64,000 nt of DNA from Augochlora pura (GCF_028453695.1 NC_135777.1:16605714-16669713), one strand, 5' to 3'. Positions 50,385 to 63,162 are shown, counted from the stretch's first letter. The notes: a model not told the origin generated them from the sequence alone. Numbers and translations: made by a program.

Positions 50385-50450
50385 TAGGATTCCAATTATC
50401 CGGCACCCGGTTATCCGGAATCTCGGATTAACCGGAGTATTTGCCCCGGT
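50385..50450 (+). mobile_element. Tigger/pogo-like terminal fragment
   Basis: TAGGATTCCAATTATCCGG, then CGGTTATCCGGAATC and CGGATTAACCGG, in close succession. Repeated TTATCCGG / TTAACCGG in this arrangement is typical of the termini of Tc1-mariner-related Tigger/pogo elements. I found no opposite end, so this is probably a solo fragment. Confidence 0.45.
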
Positions 50451-50514
50451 TAGGCCTCGGCAAGTGTTACGGAACGGCACGGTGCGTCGAATCAATTTAT
50501 AACAAATTATACTT

Positions 50515-50718
50515 TGTGATAAGGTATACTATATAATACGCTGTGCTTTATAATACGCTTTATTTTATAATAATCTATATTTTATAATAAGCTATACTTT
50601 ATAACAATCTATAGTTTATAATACTTTATAGCAATCTATACTTTATAATAAACTATACTTTATAGCAATCTATACTTTATAATGAACTATACTTTATAGC
50701 AATCTATACTTTATAATA
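50515..50718. repeat. About 26-bp AT-rich tandem repeat next to the hairpin
   Basis: Units alternate CTATACTTTATAATAAA and CTATACTTTATAGCAAT. The last units merge into the left arm of the following foldback. Confidence 0.8.
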
Positions 50719-50841
50719 AACTACAATATATTTTAACAAAACGTCGGAAATCACGAAGATGGCTGTCATAAAAAAGCCCTCGTCTATCTCCGTAATTTCT
50801 GATGTTTTGTTAAAATATATTGTAGTTTATTATTTAAGTAT
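50706..50841. repeat. Long foldback (hairpin), arms about 55 bp
   Basis: The left arm (50706-50760) and right arm (50786-50841) are inverted copies. They differ by one small indel and about five substitutions, and they share a perfect core ACAATATATTTTAACAAAAC. Two of the core-proximal differences would still pair as G-U in RNA. The 25-bp loop contains a further GGCT...AGCC mini-stem. It could be a MITE-type foldback or a hairpin RNA source. No known miRNA sequence was recognised. Confidence 0.85.
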
Positions 50842-51674
50842 AGTTTATTATAAAGTATAGGTTGTTATTACACTCAAGCTGCATTCTGCATCGCAGCATT
50901 ATCATTCGCTGTCGATAACATTTAAACAATGAAAATACATACGTATTCACGTGCTAACAAATTCACATCACGATACATGTATTTTATACATTTATCTAGA
51001 TATTTTATTTCGTACACCCTATTTTATCGATACTTTGCATTGTCCATGTAAGTGGGTGACTTTATGTCAAATGAAAATGCATATTTCCTTCCGTGCCCGA
51101 TAAGTTGTTCGTCCATGAAAGCTCGCGTGTAATGCAAATTTCTGGCTCGACGCGGGATCGCGATGCCGGCCCCCGCACGTGAAAATAAAATACGCGTAAT
51201 GGCCTGAAAAGCGTGACGCGATTATAATCACTTTTCAAACAGATTTTTGTTAGCCGACGGAACGTGATGGATGACACTTCACGAACGTCGCGAAATATTA
51301 CGCGATTTCGATGCGTTCGTTATTTACGAGTATTTCGCTGGTAGACGGTGCTCGCGTTACGTGCACGAAGACTTTCCCACCCTACGGAGAGTTTCCCGGG
51401 TCACGTGTCTCCGTTCCAGTGGGTCTCTTTATTAATGTTTAGGCCGCCAGCCTGACGCCATATGGCGTCGTTAATATATTATACCGTATTTTTTGAGCAC
51501 AGTTTCTGTTTTTTCTTCAACTCGATTTGCGTGTTGTCTATTAATCAGCATAGTTATGTTAGTTGATAGTTAAGTCAGTTTATAGTTAAGTTATTATATA
51601 GTTAAGTTAGTTTACAGTTAACTTGGTTGATAGACGAGTTAATTGATAATTAAATTAATTTACGATTAAATTAA

Positions 51675-51904
51675 CTCTTTGCGACCGAGTGACGACTCGA
51701 AGACGCCGCTGAAACTGATCGTGTTGCGAAATAATTTTTATCGGATTTACCTACACTCAATAATTTTTTAAGAGCCTGTTAACCATTGCACGTGTCGCAA
51801 AATACTATAATATGTAAAATGCGCCAGATTATGTAACACAGAAGCGCTGTAAGCTGGAGAAAATAATTTAAATTTCGAGTTCAAATAACTCCAACTACAA
51901 AGAG
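51675..51904. mobile_element. piggyBac-like MITE, diverged copy
   Basis: TTAA on both sides (51671-51674, 51905-51908), with CTCTTTGCGACCGAG at the left and ACTCCAACTACAAAGAG at the right. About 230 bp. The inverted ends keep only CTCTTTG plus scattered matches, so this is an older or distinct member. Confidence 0.6.
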
Positions 51905-52624
51905 TTAATTTATGATTAAATAAAATCATAGACAAATTATAATTAAACTGTAAACTTTCAGGCGAATGAATTATTGTTTGATATGCTACGACTCCTGGCA
52001 TAAATATATAAAATCCGCAGTCTAATAACTACATTTCAAACAATATAATCAAAATACTCGATCTCTTAGCCTACGAGGCAATTATTCAATGTATACAACA
52101 CTGTAAATATTTAAACAAAATCGAGAGTGTCATTGCCGAAGGAATCATTCGAGCGTTCGCTAACCCTCTGGGAACAATTTTCCGATAACAAAGTCGGTCT
52201 TATATGTTAATTGCCGTCGCGTCGGCGTTAGCAAAGTAAGCCATAGCTAAGCTATTTTGCTAAAAATTTCATTACGTTATGAGCGAATGCGATGAATTTC
52301 GTATGCATAGGATGATAAGGATCATTCAGAAAGGAAATTGAGCGCATTTACTCATAACACGCTTAAATTTCATATGCATAGGATGAAAAGGGTCGGTGTA
52401 GAAAGGAAGTGTACTAGGTGAGAAAGAATGCGTGGGTGCCGCTGGTGGTACAAAGCTTTCGACTCGAAAAGAAAAAGCTAATTTCACGAAATTATTATCA
52501 AAGGTGCCGCCGTGGTAACTATTCTTACGAAATCTAAAATTGCAGAAAATATAGTGTGCATTAATCGCAATAAAAATCGTGTGTAACGATCGTAATCGAA
52601 GAATGCTTCGTACAACGAATCCAA

Positions 52625-52745
52625 AGCTGCATCGCACGTTCGAGAGTGCATCGTGTGAGAATCGTCAATGAAAACTGCGTCGTGCGATAATTGTCACACA
52701 AAACTGCATCCGTGTGAGAATCGTCACTCGAAAGTGCATCGTACG
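52625..52745. repeat. 29-30-bp GC-containing tandem repeat, about 4 copies
   Basis: TGCATCGTGTGAGAATCGTC plus a variable A-rich tail repeats with starts near 52650, 52679, 52708 and 52738. Unlike most arrays here it is not AT-simple, and a related TGCATCGCACG lies just upstream. Confidence 0.8.
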
Positions 52746-54599
52746 AAAACGATCGGAACGTCTAAAAAGTTGAGTAAACGACAAAACCGATGCGGCGAAG
52801 CGATGAGTACCGGAAGAGGTGTACAATTGCGAAAAGCGCATAATCGATGCGATAATGAAAAAGTCCGCGCGGGTTACGCAACAGTCGACGGTGGCATCTT
52901 CTCCTTCATTTTTATAGAGCCAATAGCTGTCCCAATACTTCTGAACGGGGTTGCGTACGTGTTCGTCGACTCGTATATGCACCGACGAGGCGTAAAGGCC
53001 GTCAACACAGACGCGATCCCGTCGTCCGTTTCGCCTGGCACAGTCATAAGTTTGTCACGCGAGGCGTAGCGTGCACACGCGGCCACGATTGTTTGGCATG
53101 AACACAATCACCGCGAGATTAATTTTTTGAACATATGCTCCGAGCCGCGGCGTCGCGTTCGTTCTTCGTTTAGCTATCCGCTTCCACCGTTCTGGAATCT
53201 TTCCCGCTGCACCGCGTGTCCGCGAACTAGCTCCGCCTGGATTTTCCACTGAATTTTTATGAAAAATACACGAGAAAAAATGGTCGAAGAAAGTGTGCAG
53301 TTTTTTGTACAATGTAACAATTATTTGTGTTGCTGTTACATTTTTTTGGACTATTACGATAAGGTTCCGAAATAGAATTTTTAATAATTGTGGTAGAGGG
53401 ATTTTTAATAATTTTGTTTTAATAATTGTGTTCAAGCTTGAACTTACTACTACAATAGACACTATGTGTTCTAGGTGTGTAATCAGTGGGTTGGTACGCT
53501 TGCATATACAATAATCCCTAGAATTATGTACAAATATCGAATACGAGCTTCAGTGGATTAATTGAAAGCGTTAAGGAATTTTAATATTCGAGGTGCCGGC
53601 TGCGCATACCATTGTCGGATCCCGTAGGTCCATATGAACTTCGGGATGGCTTTGTATAATTAGACCGCGGATTTTACGCATCGAAGAGAAAATTGGATGG
53701 CAATTTAAAGCTGCAATTTGAAACGGATAAAATGAATTTGAGAATATAAATGTGTTAATTTCGGTCCGTTAACGCGACTAAAGAGAGAACTAATTTTCAT
53801 TTCGCGTACTGCTCCACAATTCAAATATAATGACAAGCTGTATCCATTTAATTGATACGTAGTTTTAATTAATAGAGAACCCCGCGCTGTTCGCTGCCGC
53901 AAATTAATTAATTTCTGCGAAAGGCTACTTTCAATGTTACGTTGTTTATAATCGTAGGAATAGTTCTCGCGTGATAAAAAGATGTGTACAGTTAGCGAAT
54001 ATGTGGAGCAACGGAAAGCGTGACTTAACGAAATATATCGGTGGTGACACAGAAAATATATAGGAAAAATATATCTCGAGCGTAAATGGCGACGCGGGAA
54101 CGGTTCTTGCCGAGAATTTAAACTTCGTTAAATATGTATTTAGTTTAAAATGCAATTGCGAGTAACTAGTGAAGGTGAAAAGAATTGGTCTTTATTGCTT
54201 AAGTGTCTGTTTGATTGCCTCGTTGTAAACTTGAGGGGATCGTCTTGTCTAGAGGGTCAGACTAATCGGCTTTTTCCCTTTTTTTCAATCATTATCGCCT
54301 TTGAAGATATTTACTTCCAACGATTTTACAAAAAATTAACAAAATTGTAAATCCTCCAAGCATTAAAAACTCTGACGTTCAATTGAAATCTGTTTTCTTT
54401 TATTCCAAATACAACTTCTTTTTTGGAAATATTCTACAATTATTTGTTTATCTTTTCTCGATTATTATTTATTTGGTTTAAATCTTAAATCCTTCCAAAT
54501 ATTTTATTCCAGCTTAACAATCTCTTGTTATCGATGGAGATTAGGTATCATGATTTTTAACTTCTGCTTCACACATCAGAGAAAATCCAAGCGATTTAA

Positions 54600-54704
54600 A
54601 TTGATTATTTGGTTGCTAATTTATACGCAATGATTGATTAATTCGTTGTTAATTTATACGCAAAGATTGATTAATTCGTTGTTAATTTATACGCAAAGAT
54701 TGAT
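54600..54704. repeat. 33-bp tandem repeat, three copies
   Basis: GATTGATTAATTCGTTGTTA plus ATTTATACGCAAA, with starts near 54598 (diverged), 54632 and 54665. Confidence 0.85.
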
Positions 54705-56606
54705 ATCTCTTAGCTTTGAACAATACAAATTTTTTTAATTGCTACGAAAAATGTCGACTTTAGCCGAGTAAAACAAAGAAACAAAAACCATGAGAACAAG
54801 AATTTCCAGCTCGCTAAAAAATTTCTAAACGATCGTCATAGATCACCGAACAACCCTAAAATTCTGGAACGCGACATATTTACGGCGCTTGTTTAAAACA
54901 GTTCCCCGAAACCTGCGATTCCGCAGCCGGCGAACTTTTCCGTCGCCGAACCTGTAATTCTGCAGTTTTTCGAGTTCCGCGTAGCTCCGCAATTCCCGAT
55001 ACGGATCGAACGGTGTCTTATCGCGTCGGGGTATCTCCGTCCGAAAAAAAAGCGAAGCGAACGGAATTGAATTTTCGAACGGCCCCGAGTTCCCCTAAAT
55101 CCGAGCCGAAGTTGTCAGCAGAACGGAACGGAGAACGTCCTCCTGCGCTCAAGTTTTGAAGGTCAATATCCGAGACGCGTCACAGCGGAAGCAATAAGCT
55201 CGCGGCAACTTTTCCGGTCGGAGAGAGAGAGGATTCAATGAACCTTCCGGAGTTCATCCCCTTCGGCCGGTATTCAAATCCCAGAACTACTTCAATGGAG
55301 ACCAATGACTCCGATTTTATAACTTCGGCGAAAATCAAGGCCCTTCGAAACGGCTGGCCGGTCCCGACCGCTCGAGAAGCTCGAATTTTCCACCCCCATA
55401 GAAATCCAAATAACGCGAACATTTTATAGAAAAGCAATTTGTAGAAATTGAAACGCTCCATGGAATTTTTGGATTGAATAAATTGGAACATTCTTTTTTA
55501 AACCTAAAATGTCTTAGTCTGAATTTTAACGTTTTGTTGCGTTGAGATTTTTAGTTTAGTTGCGCGCGACGATGAACTCGAAAATAGCGAACGTATCTTT
55601 ATATGTAATTATATTTAGTTAATTGTGGCAATGACGATGGTTAATATAAATCACTGATAGAATAATTTTTCTACAAGAATAAATTTTTAGAAATGAAAAT
55701 TTGGATAATTGTTCAAAGTGTTTGAAATATTAATGTCAATCTAGGAATGACTAATGGGATTACATAATTTCTGGATCTTATGATGGCTTTTACTGTTCAA
55801 AGTTAACTATATTTTATATTTGTCTCGCTCTTGAAAGCCAACAAAATGTACTCGATTTACACAAAGATATATTTAATTTAAAAAAAAGTCGAATAATCAA
55901 AGTAGTTCGAAGTTCATTAATATAATAATTAAAAATTTGAAAAGTATGCATTATAGGTTAGGTTACACAATTCTGTAAAAAATCAACTAGAGTTCTCCTC
56001 TCTACATACTACACTCTTTTGCAATAATATCTAGAAAATAAAGAAACTGTTACATAAAATTGCAGTTATAATTTTATAATTCTAGAAACTAAGATCTTTT
56101 GTTTAAACCTGAATATTTATTCATCCTTGCGATCGCGAACGCCGGTGAACAAAGGGAACTTCGTTTTAGATAAAATCATTGTGTTTATCGAGTTTTCGTA
56201 GTTTCTAAGAGAAACAAACTTGATCTTCGGGAACGATAGCCACCAGATGCCAGAATCGCGGTGTTTCGTATTCATCGGGATTGGAATCTCGGTTCTCGGT
56301 TAATTTATTGTCCTCCAACGGCTACTCTTCAATATCGCATCGGCCGGTGGCGTTCGTGTACAGAATTTTTAGCCGGCAATTTTCGTGGATGAATCAGACG
56401 TTGGAATTACAAACTTAGTTGGATGAATTCCAGTTTATTGGGAAGACTCGCTTGCATAAACAAATACTTGTCGGAAGAGAATCGGGCATAGTAGCCTATC
56501 GTTCTATTTCGAACCATATTCTCGAGAACGCATTCGAAAGGTATGCTGACATCGTGGATTAACACTAGAACTATGCAATTTTTTAATCAAATTTGTTCAT
56601 TCACAG

Positions 56607-56746
56607 TGTCTGATATTTTATTGCTATTTAATTTGCATTTATCATTACTTCTGATATTTTATATCTATTTAAATTAAATAGCAATAAAATATCAGACATA
56701 AATGTAAATTAAATAGCAATAAAATATCAGACATAAATGTAAATTA
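56607..56746. repeat. Foldback with duplicated right arm
   Basis: The left arm (56607-56641, GTCTGATATTTTATTGCTAT onward) is the reverse complement of a 39-bp unit that is present twice in tandem (about 56673-56707 and 56712-56746). Arm identity is near perfect. This is a foldback followed by duplication of one arm. Confidence 0.85.
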
Positions 56747-56766
56747 AATAGATTACACAGATTTAA

Positions 56767-56985
56767 CCCTTTGCACTCGAGTGGCGCCTCTAAAGCGCCA
56801 ATGAAAATTGTTATATGATTAATAAAATGTTGTTGACATTATTAAATACCCTTTTGGTAAAAGCGTAACAGTACTACGAGTCACCAGACTCAATCTCATA
56901 TAATAAATTATACTAAGTACTATACTACAGCTGGTCAAAATAACAATTTTGGAACTAAGCTTAAAATGGCTTCGGGTGCAAAGGG
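56767..56985. mobile_element. piggyBac-like MITE, best-preserved copy
   Basis: TTAA is intact on both sides (56763-56766, 56986-56989). The left end is CCCTTTGCACTCGAGTGGC and the right end ATGGCTTCGGGTGCAAAGGG. The first 10 bp of the inverted termini are identical. The 219-bp interior is AT-rich and has no coding capacity. It serves as the reference copy for the family here. Confidence 0.85.
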
Positions 56986-59774
56986 TTAAAGATAAAAGGC
57001 CCGTCATTACAACAACCCCTTAAACTGTAACGTTCTTCAGTCATTTTATTGAACTTCCAATAAAAACTGTACAGCTTGCTTCGCAGTCTTAGAAGTTGCA
57101 AGAGTGCTTTTTCGCCGACCAAACTTGTTCCCCTCTTCCATAAAACGATTTGAAAAATCGTACACCGAGTTTCGAGGACTCGTTGCAAAGAGGAATCTCG
57201 GATCTTCGAATCAACGACAGACACATCCAAAATTTTTCAACAATAAATTAACCGTTCTTAAAGACGCTTCAATTCGCTGCATATTTTTAAGTAAATCCGT
57301 CTCCACTTCTACGCTTGAAACATCGCTGCAAAATAAATGATAAACTACAAAATTGGAGACTTGAAGTTTTCGAGCGAGTCCAAATTAATTATCGAGCATC
57401 TTGTGTGAACAAAATTACAACAGCCGAGATATCGGCAACGTGTCGATAACGATCATTCTCCGGCGTCGCGAAGAAAATTGCGTGGACGATCGTTTGAATA
57501 ATTCTCGAATAAAATCCGGCACAGATCGGTACATGGGATAATATCTGATAACACGAAGGCGAAGGAAAGTAAAACGAGCGAAAGCGTGCGCGTCGCCGCG
57601 TCCGCGGCAGGCCCGCCGGCGCACGGTTTGTTTAGACCGCGCCTAAGTAGGGCGACAAAAGAACCCGATGGCAATATTAATGAAGACGAGTTAAATGCGC
57701 GCGACGAGCAGCGCGGCGCGTACAACGTTTGAAAATTCACGCTCGCCGGCGCGCGTGATTGGTTGTCGCGATAGGCAAGCATTCTAGACGAATAACGACG
57801 CGTATTTGCATTGGCCAAGGTAACCCGCCGCTATACTATTGCGTAACGGCGCTGATTACGCGAAGCACCGAGCCAGTAGTCCTCGTCTCGGTACTTCGCG
57901 TGTGATTCCGATCGGCTATCTATCGCGAATATCAATGCCCTTTCGAGCAGCCGTTCCCGAGCATTTTTCTTCGGTATTCCAACCGATACGGAGTTTTATA
58001 GTTTCCTGTGATTCCGGCAGGCCGAGTTTCCTCAAAACCAGACGCTTCGATGCCTGTGTACGTGTCCCGACTGGGAACGTCCGCCGTAATCAAACGCGAT
58101 CGAACGAAACCTATTTCGGAATTCGATTGATGAATTTCTTTTCTAATTTCGCTTCTACGTTGCGTTCGCGATTAGGCTGTTAGCAGAGCTGGACACGTTT
58201 GAAATATTATTTTGAAGGTTATGTTATTTTATAGTTATGTACTTGTTTCCCTGTGATCGCTCCAGAAATGATACTTGAAATACTCTTTTCAATAACGTGT
58301 TATTTTGTTTTATTATTGTTTGTAGTGATTTCTCTTGCATATTATTCTGACTATTTCCTGTTACATAAAAAGTATCGATATTATTTTTATTTTCGAGCAA
58401 TCGTTCAAAATTAATTTATTATAATATATTATAATACCTATGGTATTTTGTTAACTGTCTTTGCTTTATTGATTAAATTTATATAGATCGAACAAATTTT
58501 ATTATCCTTGACACCGTAATTGTCGAATTTATTTCAGCGTGGTCTGCTAATAATTTATACTTGGCACTTGAAAATCATTTATGCTAGAATTCAATTATTC
58601 TTGAATCATGGATAAAATTGTTGTCGCTTCGGAGGCATTGCTTAACGAATTTTTAACCGTTGAATTTCGAGTTTGATAAACTGACAGAAAACCGCCGAAA
58701 GTGTTAACACGTTGACCGGCGCATCAGTCATGCGTAGATAACACCTGTCTTTGTCTATTTGACGTTATTAGTCCCACAACTAAGCTACTTAAAGTTCATT
58801 ATGCATAGATTGTGGGTATCAAAAGTGTTCAAGAAGAAATCACTGTAACAAGTAGACCGTGGACGCGATGCATTTAATGACAAAAATGAGTTAACGAGAT
58901 ACAAAATAGAGAATGCAGCAGATAATTTGTCAATACTGTCATCTTATTTTTAACTTATCCAAACTGTTATGCATTCCTCAGTCTTATTTTTATTACAAAG
59001 TTACTTTAATGTTACAAGTATAGATATATACAATAATAAACACAAAACATAACCTTGACAAAACTATTACGACATTACTGTCCAATAAAAAGACAATAAA
59101 TTAAATATTCTTTAAATTAATTTACAATAGAGAATAATAAATCATTCGATTCCGTTGTTTATAAAACCACCACAGTATGCAACATTTATTTCTAATTTTG
59201 AAATCAGCGCACGAATTTCGGGGCAGATCATCGACGAAACCGACGGCGGTATAATTATTTACTGGCAATTAAATAATCGAACGAGCTTAAAACTGTTGAT
59301 TCAGCACGTCATGCCCGTGACACGGAATCATTCTGTAATTCCGAAATGCTTCATTACTGGCCGCGCAGGTATGTTTACTCGTCTCTTCATCCGAGCCCAC
59401 GCGTTCGTCACATTATTTCGCTCTGCTTTATTTTTGGATCGTTCTACACACAGGCGCGCGCGCGCGCGTACGAGCTACATGTGCCCGTAATTAGAGGATA
59501 AGGAACAACTTCGCTAATGGAATATTATACAAAGTGGAATACTCCCACTTGCACGGCGGAAACGTATCAGAAATACTTTCGCGTTACAACGAACAATGCC
59601 CGGGAATAATAACATCGCGCGGATTAATTGGACACGCGAAATTAGAGCCTCGGTTAACTATACGTCATTCGAAACCATTAGCGAGCGCGGCGCGTCTCTG
59701 TCGCCGATTGCGGCACGAAAAAAAGTGGATATTTGCGATACATTGTCGTTTTCTTTTCGAAAAGCTTTAATCAC

Positions 59775-60075
59775 TGAATTTACTCGAATAAGACTGTATT
59801 CGATGAATTTATTCGAATGAAATCTTATTATAGAATTTATTCTAATAAAACTGTATTCGATGAATTTATTGGAATAAAACGTTATTACAGAATTTATTGG
59901 AATAAAACGTTATTACAGAATTTATTTGAATGGAACTTTATTACAGAATATATTTCAATGAAACTTTATTACAGTATTTATTTGAATAAAACTTTATTAC
60001 AGAATTTATTTGAATAAAACTTGATTACAGAATTAATTCGAATAAAACTTCATTTGCCAATTTATTCGAGCAATC
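59775..60075. repeat. 29-bp tandem repeat, about 10 copies
   Basis: TTTGAATAAAACTTTATTAC plus AGAATTTAT, with substitutions. Runs from the edge of a GC-rich island to about 60075. Confidence 0.88.
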
Positions 60076-61075
60076 AGTCGAACATAATATTATCCAAAAC
60101 GTTGAATAAAATTCTATTCTAACGATGCCCACTCTTGGCAACAACCCTTCCTCAGTAAGCCGTCTTCGAGCACCGAACGAACCACATTAGTAATTCTCCC
60201 CTACTTCGCAGGAAGTTGTGTCGTAAAACCAAACGCGTTGAAACGCAGGTTCGCAGCGCGGCGGTTTCGCCGGTGAAAATAATCTTCTATTAGGCGGCCG
60301 GTTAATTAGTCGGTTCCGAAGATCGAGGAAACGGATAGCTCGAACCGCGAGGTTCATCGTACCGCGGCCGGCCGAGCAGGCGAAGAAACGCGCGCGAAAA
60401 TTCCATCACGATGAAACGAATTGTTTGCGCGAGGGCGCATCGACGGCCATACGGGGCGGGAAGCAAGCGAAATCCTGATTGTTCGCCCGGATCGCCGGGA
60501 ACTTCCGGTCTCGGGCCTGCTCTCGTCGACTTTGTTGACGGCCGGCAAACATTTTGCTGCCCGCCCGCGAAATGACAAACGCTGCGGCAGCGATCCCGCG
60601 ATGTTGTTCGCGGAAAAAAATCGGGGAAAAATGCGGGGATGATGGAAGAATGAGTTTTCCGGCGAGCGGAGCCGGAAATAGAAATCGAATGGTTCCGTGG
60701 AAGCGAGCCGATAGGGAAAAAGAGAGAGGAAGAGAGAGGGGGAGAGTGGCGTCTGGGAGCCGTATTTCGGGCGCGCGTTCCAGGACGGTGGGCGCGAAAA
60801 GGCTCGTTTAAATAATTCCAACGCGCCGCAAGGATCCTATTACGACTTCGTCCCTGCTTATGACGAGCGTCGTTATACGAAGCGCCACTGTTCCAATTAA
60901 GGCACGCGGTAACGAAGCTACTTTTCACGATGATAATCAATCATTATGCGTTTCACGGCCTGCCGCTATCTTCGCTTAATCTCGCTGCTCGTTTTGCCGC
61001 GACGATGCGCGAGCCTGTAATCGCTGTTTTTAATCGCCTGTTCGCTAGCGATTTTCTTGAAAATTGTCTCTAATC

Positions 61076-61250
61076 GACTGTCGAGTGTGGAGTCGATGGC
61101 GAGAAGTTCGAAATGAAAAAAGGGTTAACAGTACTTGTGGTATTTATTCTATATAATCGACGGTTGATGTGGAGTCTAGTGGGATGTTCGAAATAGTGTA
61201 GGGTCAGCAGTACTTATGGTTTCTATTTTTAAATGGAATCGATAGATTTT
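61076..61250. repeat. 83-bp tandem duplication
   Basis: GTGGAGTC, GTTCGAAAT, AGCAGTACTT-TGGT and TTCTAT occur in the same order twice, 83 bp apart, with moderate divergence. Confidence 0.7.
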
Positions 61251-61429
61251 CAGTAGAAATAATTTATTTTTCCTTATTTTTTTAGTGGGTAATATTGAAC
61301 ATGTGTAGATGCAGCAATCTTGTATTTGCTAAGTAGATTGTTTGGCTTAAAGTGTTTATAAATTAATATAACCAACTTATAAATTAATGCAATAACTGTG
61401 AAGCGTTGTGAAGTTCTAGGCCACTCACA

Positions 61430-61585
61430 ATTATACTAAGTTAAGTAGAATTATATTATATAATGCGATTATATAATAATTTTAAGTAGTATTATATAAT
61501 ACGATTATATAATATTTTTAAGCAGAATTATATAATACAATCATAAAATATGATTAAGTAGGGTCATATAATATAAAATAAAAGG
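61430..61585. repeat. About 42-bp AT-rich tandem repeat, four copies
   Basis: AAGTAGAATTATATAATACG plus ATTATATAATATTTTT, with drift. Confidence 0.75.
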
Positions 61586-63162
61586 TCGTAAACCATTATA
61601 ACAGATGATAATCACACAGGTGTTTATCACAAAGACTCGTATTATAATCATCCTTTGAGCTTGTACTTTATATTATACGTTTATACTTCTGATAAAATAA
61701 ATATGAAATAAAAATTCTAAAGAAATTCTTCAAAAAATCAAATTTATTATTACCTGTCGTCTCCGTATACAAAAAATGTAAGGGTAGCATTAACATCCCC
61801 TAACATTGCAAGAACCCTTCGAATTCAATGAAGAAACTACTAACACAAACAAATAAATCAAGACAAATAATCCAATATATCCAGAAAAACAGCTGATACA
61901 TTTAACAGCTCGCACGTGAAACCGAACAAAAATAAATTACGCTAAAAATGACGCAGACGCTACAGCAACCAACGAAAACATGTCTCGCGATATTTTTCTA
62001 CATTTTTCAAAAAATTAATAAACCAAGCGAATATTGCAGATAACAGGTATGCAAATTTTGCACGCATTTAAAACCGGAAACGATGCGCACGCTCGTCGAG
62101 AAAATAAGGTAACAGTTCCTTTCATAGACACTAGAAGAGTTATAAAAAAAAAAAAAGAAAGAGAGAAAAGTAAAAGATTTCTAGAAAATACCTGATAAAG
62201 TTCTGTTCGCGCTAAGTAACAGATAGCAATAAAACGCGCGATCATGCAGGCACGGTGCTCGCCGGCGTGTATCGCCGGAATCTCGTAATTTCTCGTTATA
62301 ACCGCATAATATCGCACGTGACACAGGAAATTCTGGGGACTTCCAATCTGGATATTTTATCGCGCGGCTCTGCGGGAAATCCAACTGATTTGTCCTCTCC
62401 GTAATCCCCTCCCTCCTTTCGCCTAACATATCGCGATGCAATGTTGCCATAAATTTTTGTCAGAGTCCGTTCAAGTAGATCGCTATCTCTCTCCCCCCAA
62501 CGGATTACGGGAAGCTTCTGCCGCGAAGAGTCGCACATTGATAAAAGATTGATCGGCCGCCGAGTGCCTTGCTCCTCGCTTGGCCGGCGATAGTTCCCGC
62601 AAAATTTCGTCATTCCCATTTGCTACGTGTGGTTTTCCTCTCGAACAAAACCAGTCACTGTTCGCTCCGTCAAGTCTGGAGGCGGGACCAATGTACAGGG
62701 TGTACGGAGAAAATCGCGTTACGAACGGCGTTCGACGGATTCCCGGATAAAACCGAGCCGAAAGCGTGGAATACAATTTGTTCGTACCGGGCTTTGTTTG
62801 CGAAAATATCGAGGTCGATTATTGGTTTAGTACACGCGGTTCCTGAATGTGGTTTGATCGTACGCGAGCGACTCGCTGCCATCGCTAGCCAGGACCAATT
62901 TTTACTGTTTCCGTCTCGCCATCGGTGCGTTCAACTCGGTATCAATTATCGGCGCGATATTTGTCGCTAATTATTTACAGATTACTCAGAAAACACGATT
63001 TTTATCTGTTCTACGAAGTACTGCACACCTGTACGAACAAATTTTCTGCGGAAGGAAAGATTAAATGTTTTTCGAGTCAATGTTGTACAAATTATTTTAA
63101 GAGGCGTCATTTCTGAATAGATAATATTTACAACTATTATAAATGGTATGACAGCTTACAGT

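Larger units (their letters stand above)
47691..51670. other. Non-coding interval, 47.7-51.7 kb
   Basis: Two GC-rich islands (48280-49230 and 49560-50470) carry overlapping long frames on both strands with Arg/Ala/Ser-rich translations and no domain. They are followed by a Tigger-like end, an AT array and a hairpin (all listed), then a further mixed stretch. Neither island has a start codon plus splice structure that I could defend. Confidence 0.5.
51909..56762. other. Non-coding interval, 51.9-56.8 kb
   Basis: Mostly AT-rich with GC patches at 52650-53250 and 54840-55400. Contains a 75-bp duplication (ATTTCGTATGCATAGGATGA near 52294 and ATTTCATATGCATAGGATGA near 52369), the 29-bp and 33-bp repeats and a foldback (all listed). 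No exon or RNA gene recognised. Confidence 0.5.

Noticed and set aside
58690..58745. GTTAACACGTTGACCGGCGC as another MITE terminus
   Set aside because: It is reminiscent of TTAA-flanked ends but has no inverted partner, so it is not listed as an element.
60302..60940. Longest minus-strand open frame (212 codons)
   Set aside because: It lies in a GC-rich island where stops are rare, overlaps a 155-codon frame on the same strand and others on the opposite strand, and shows no domain or motif.
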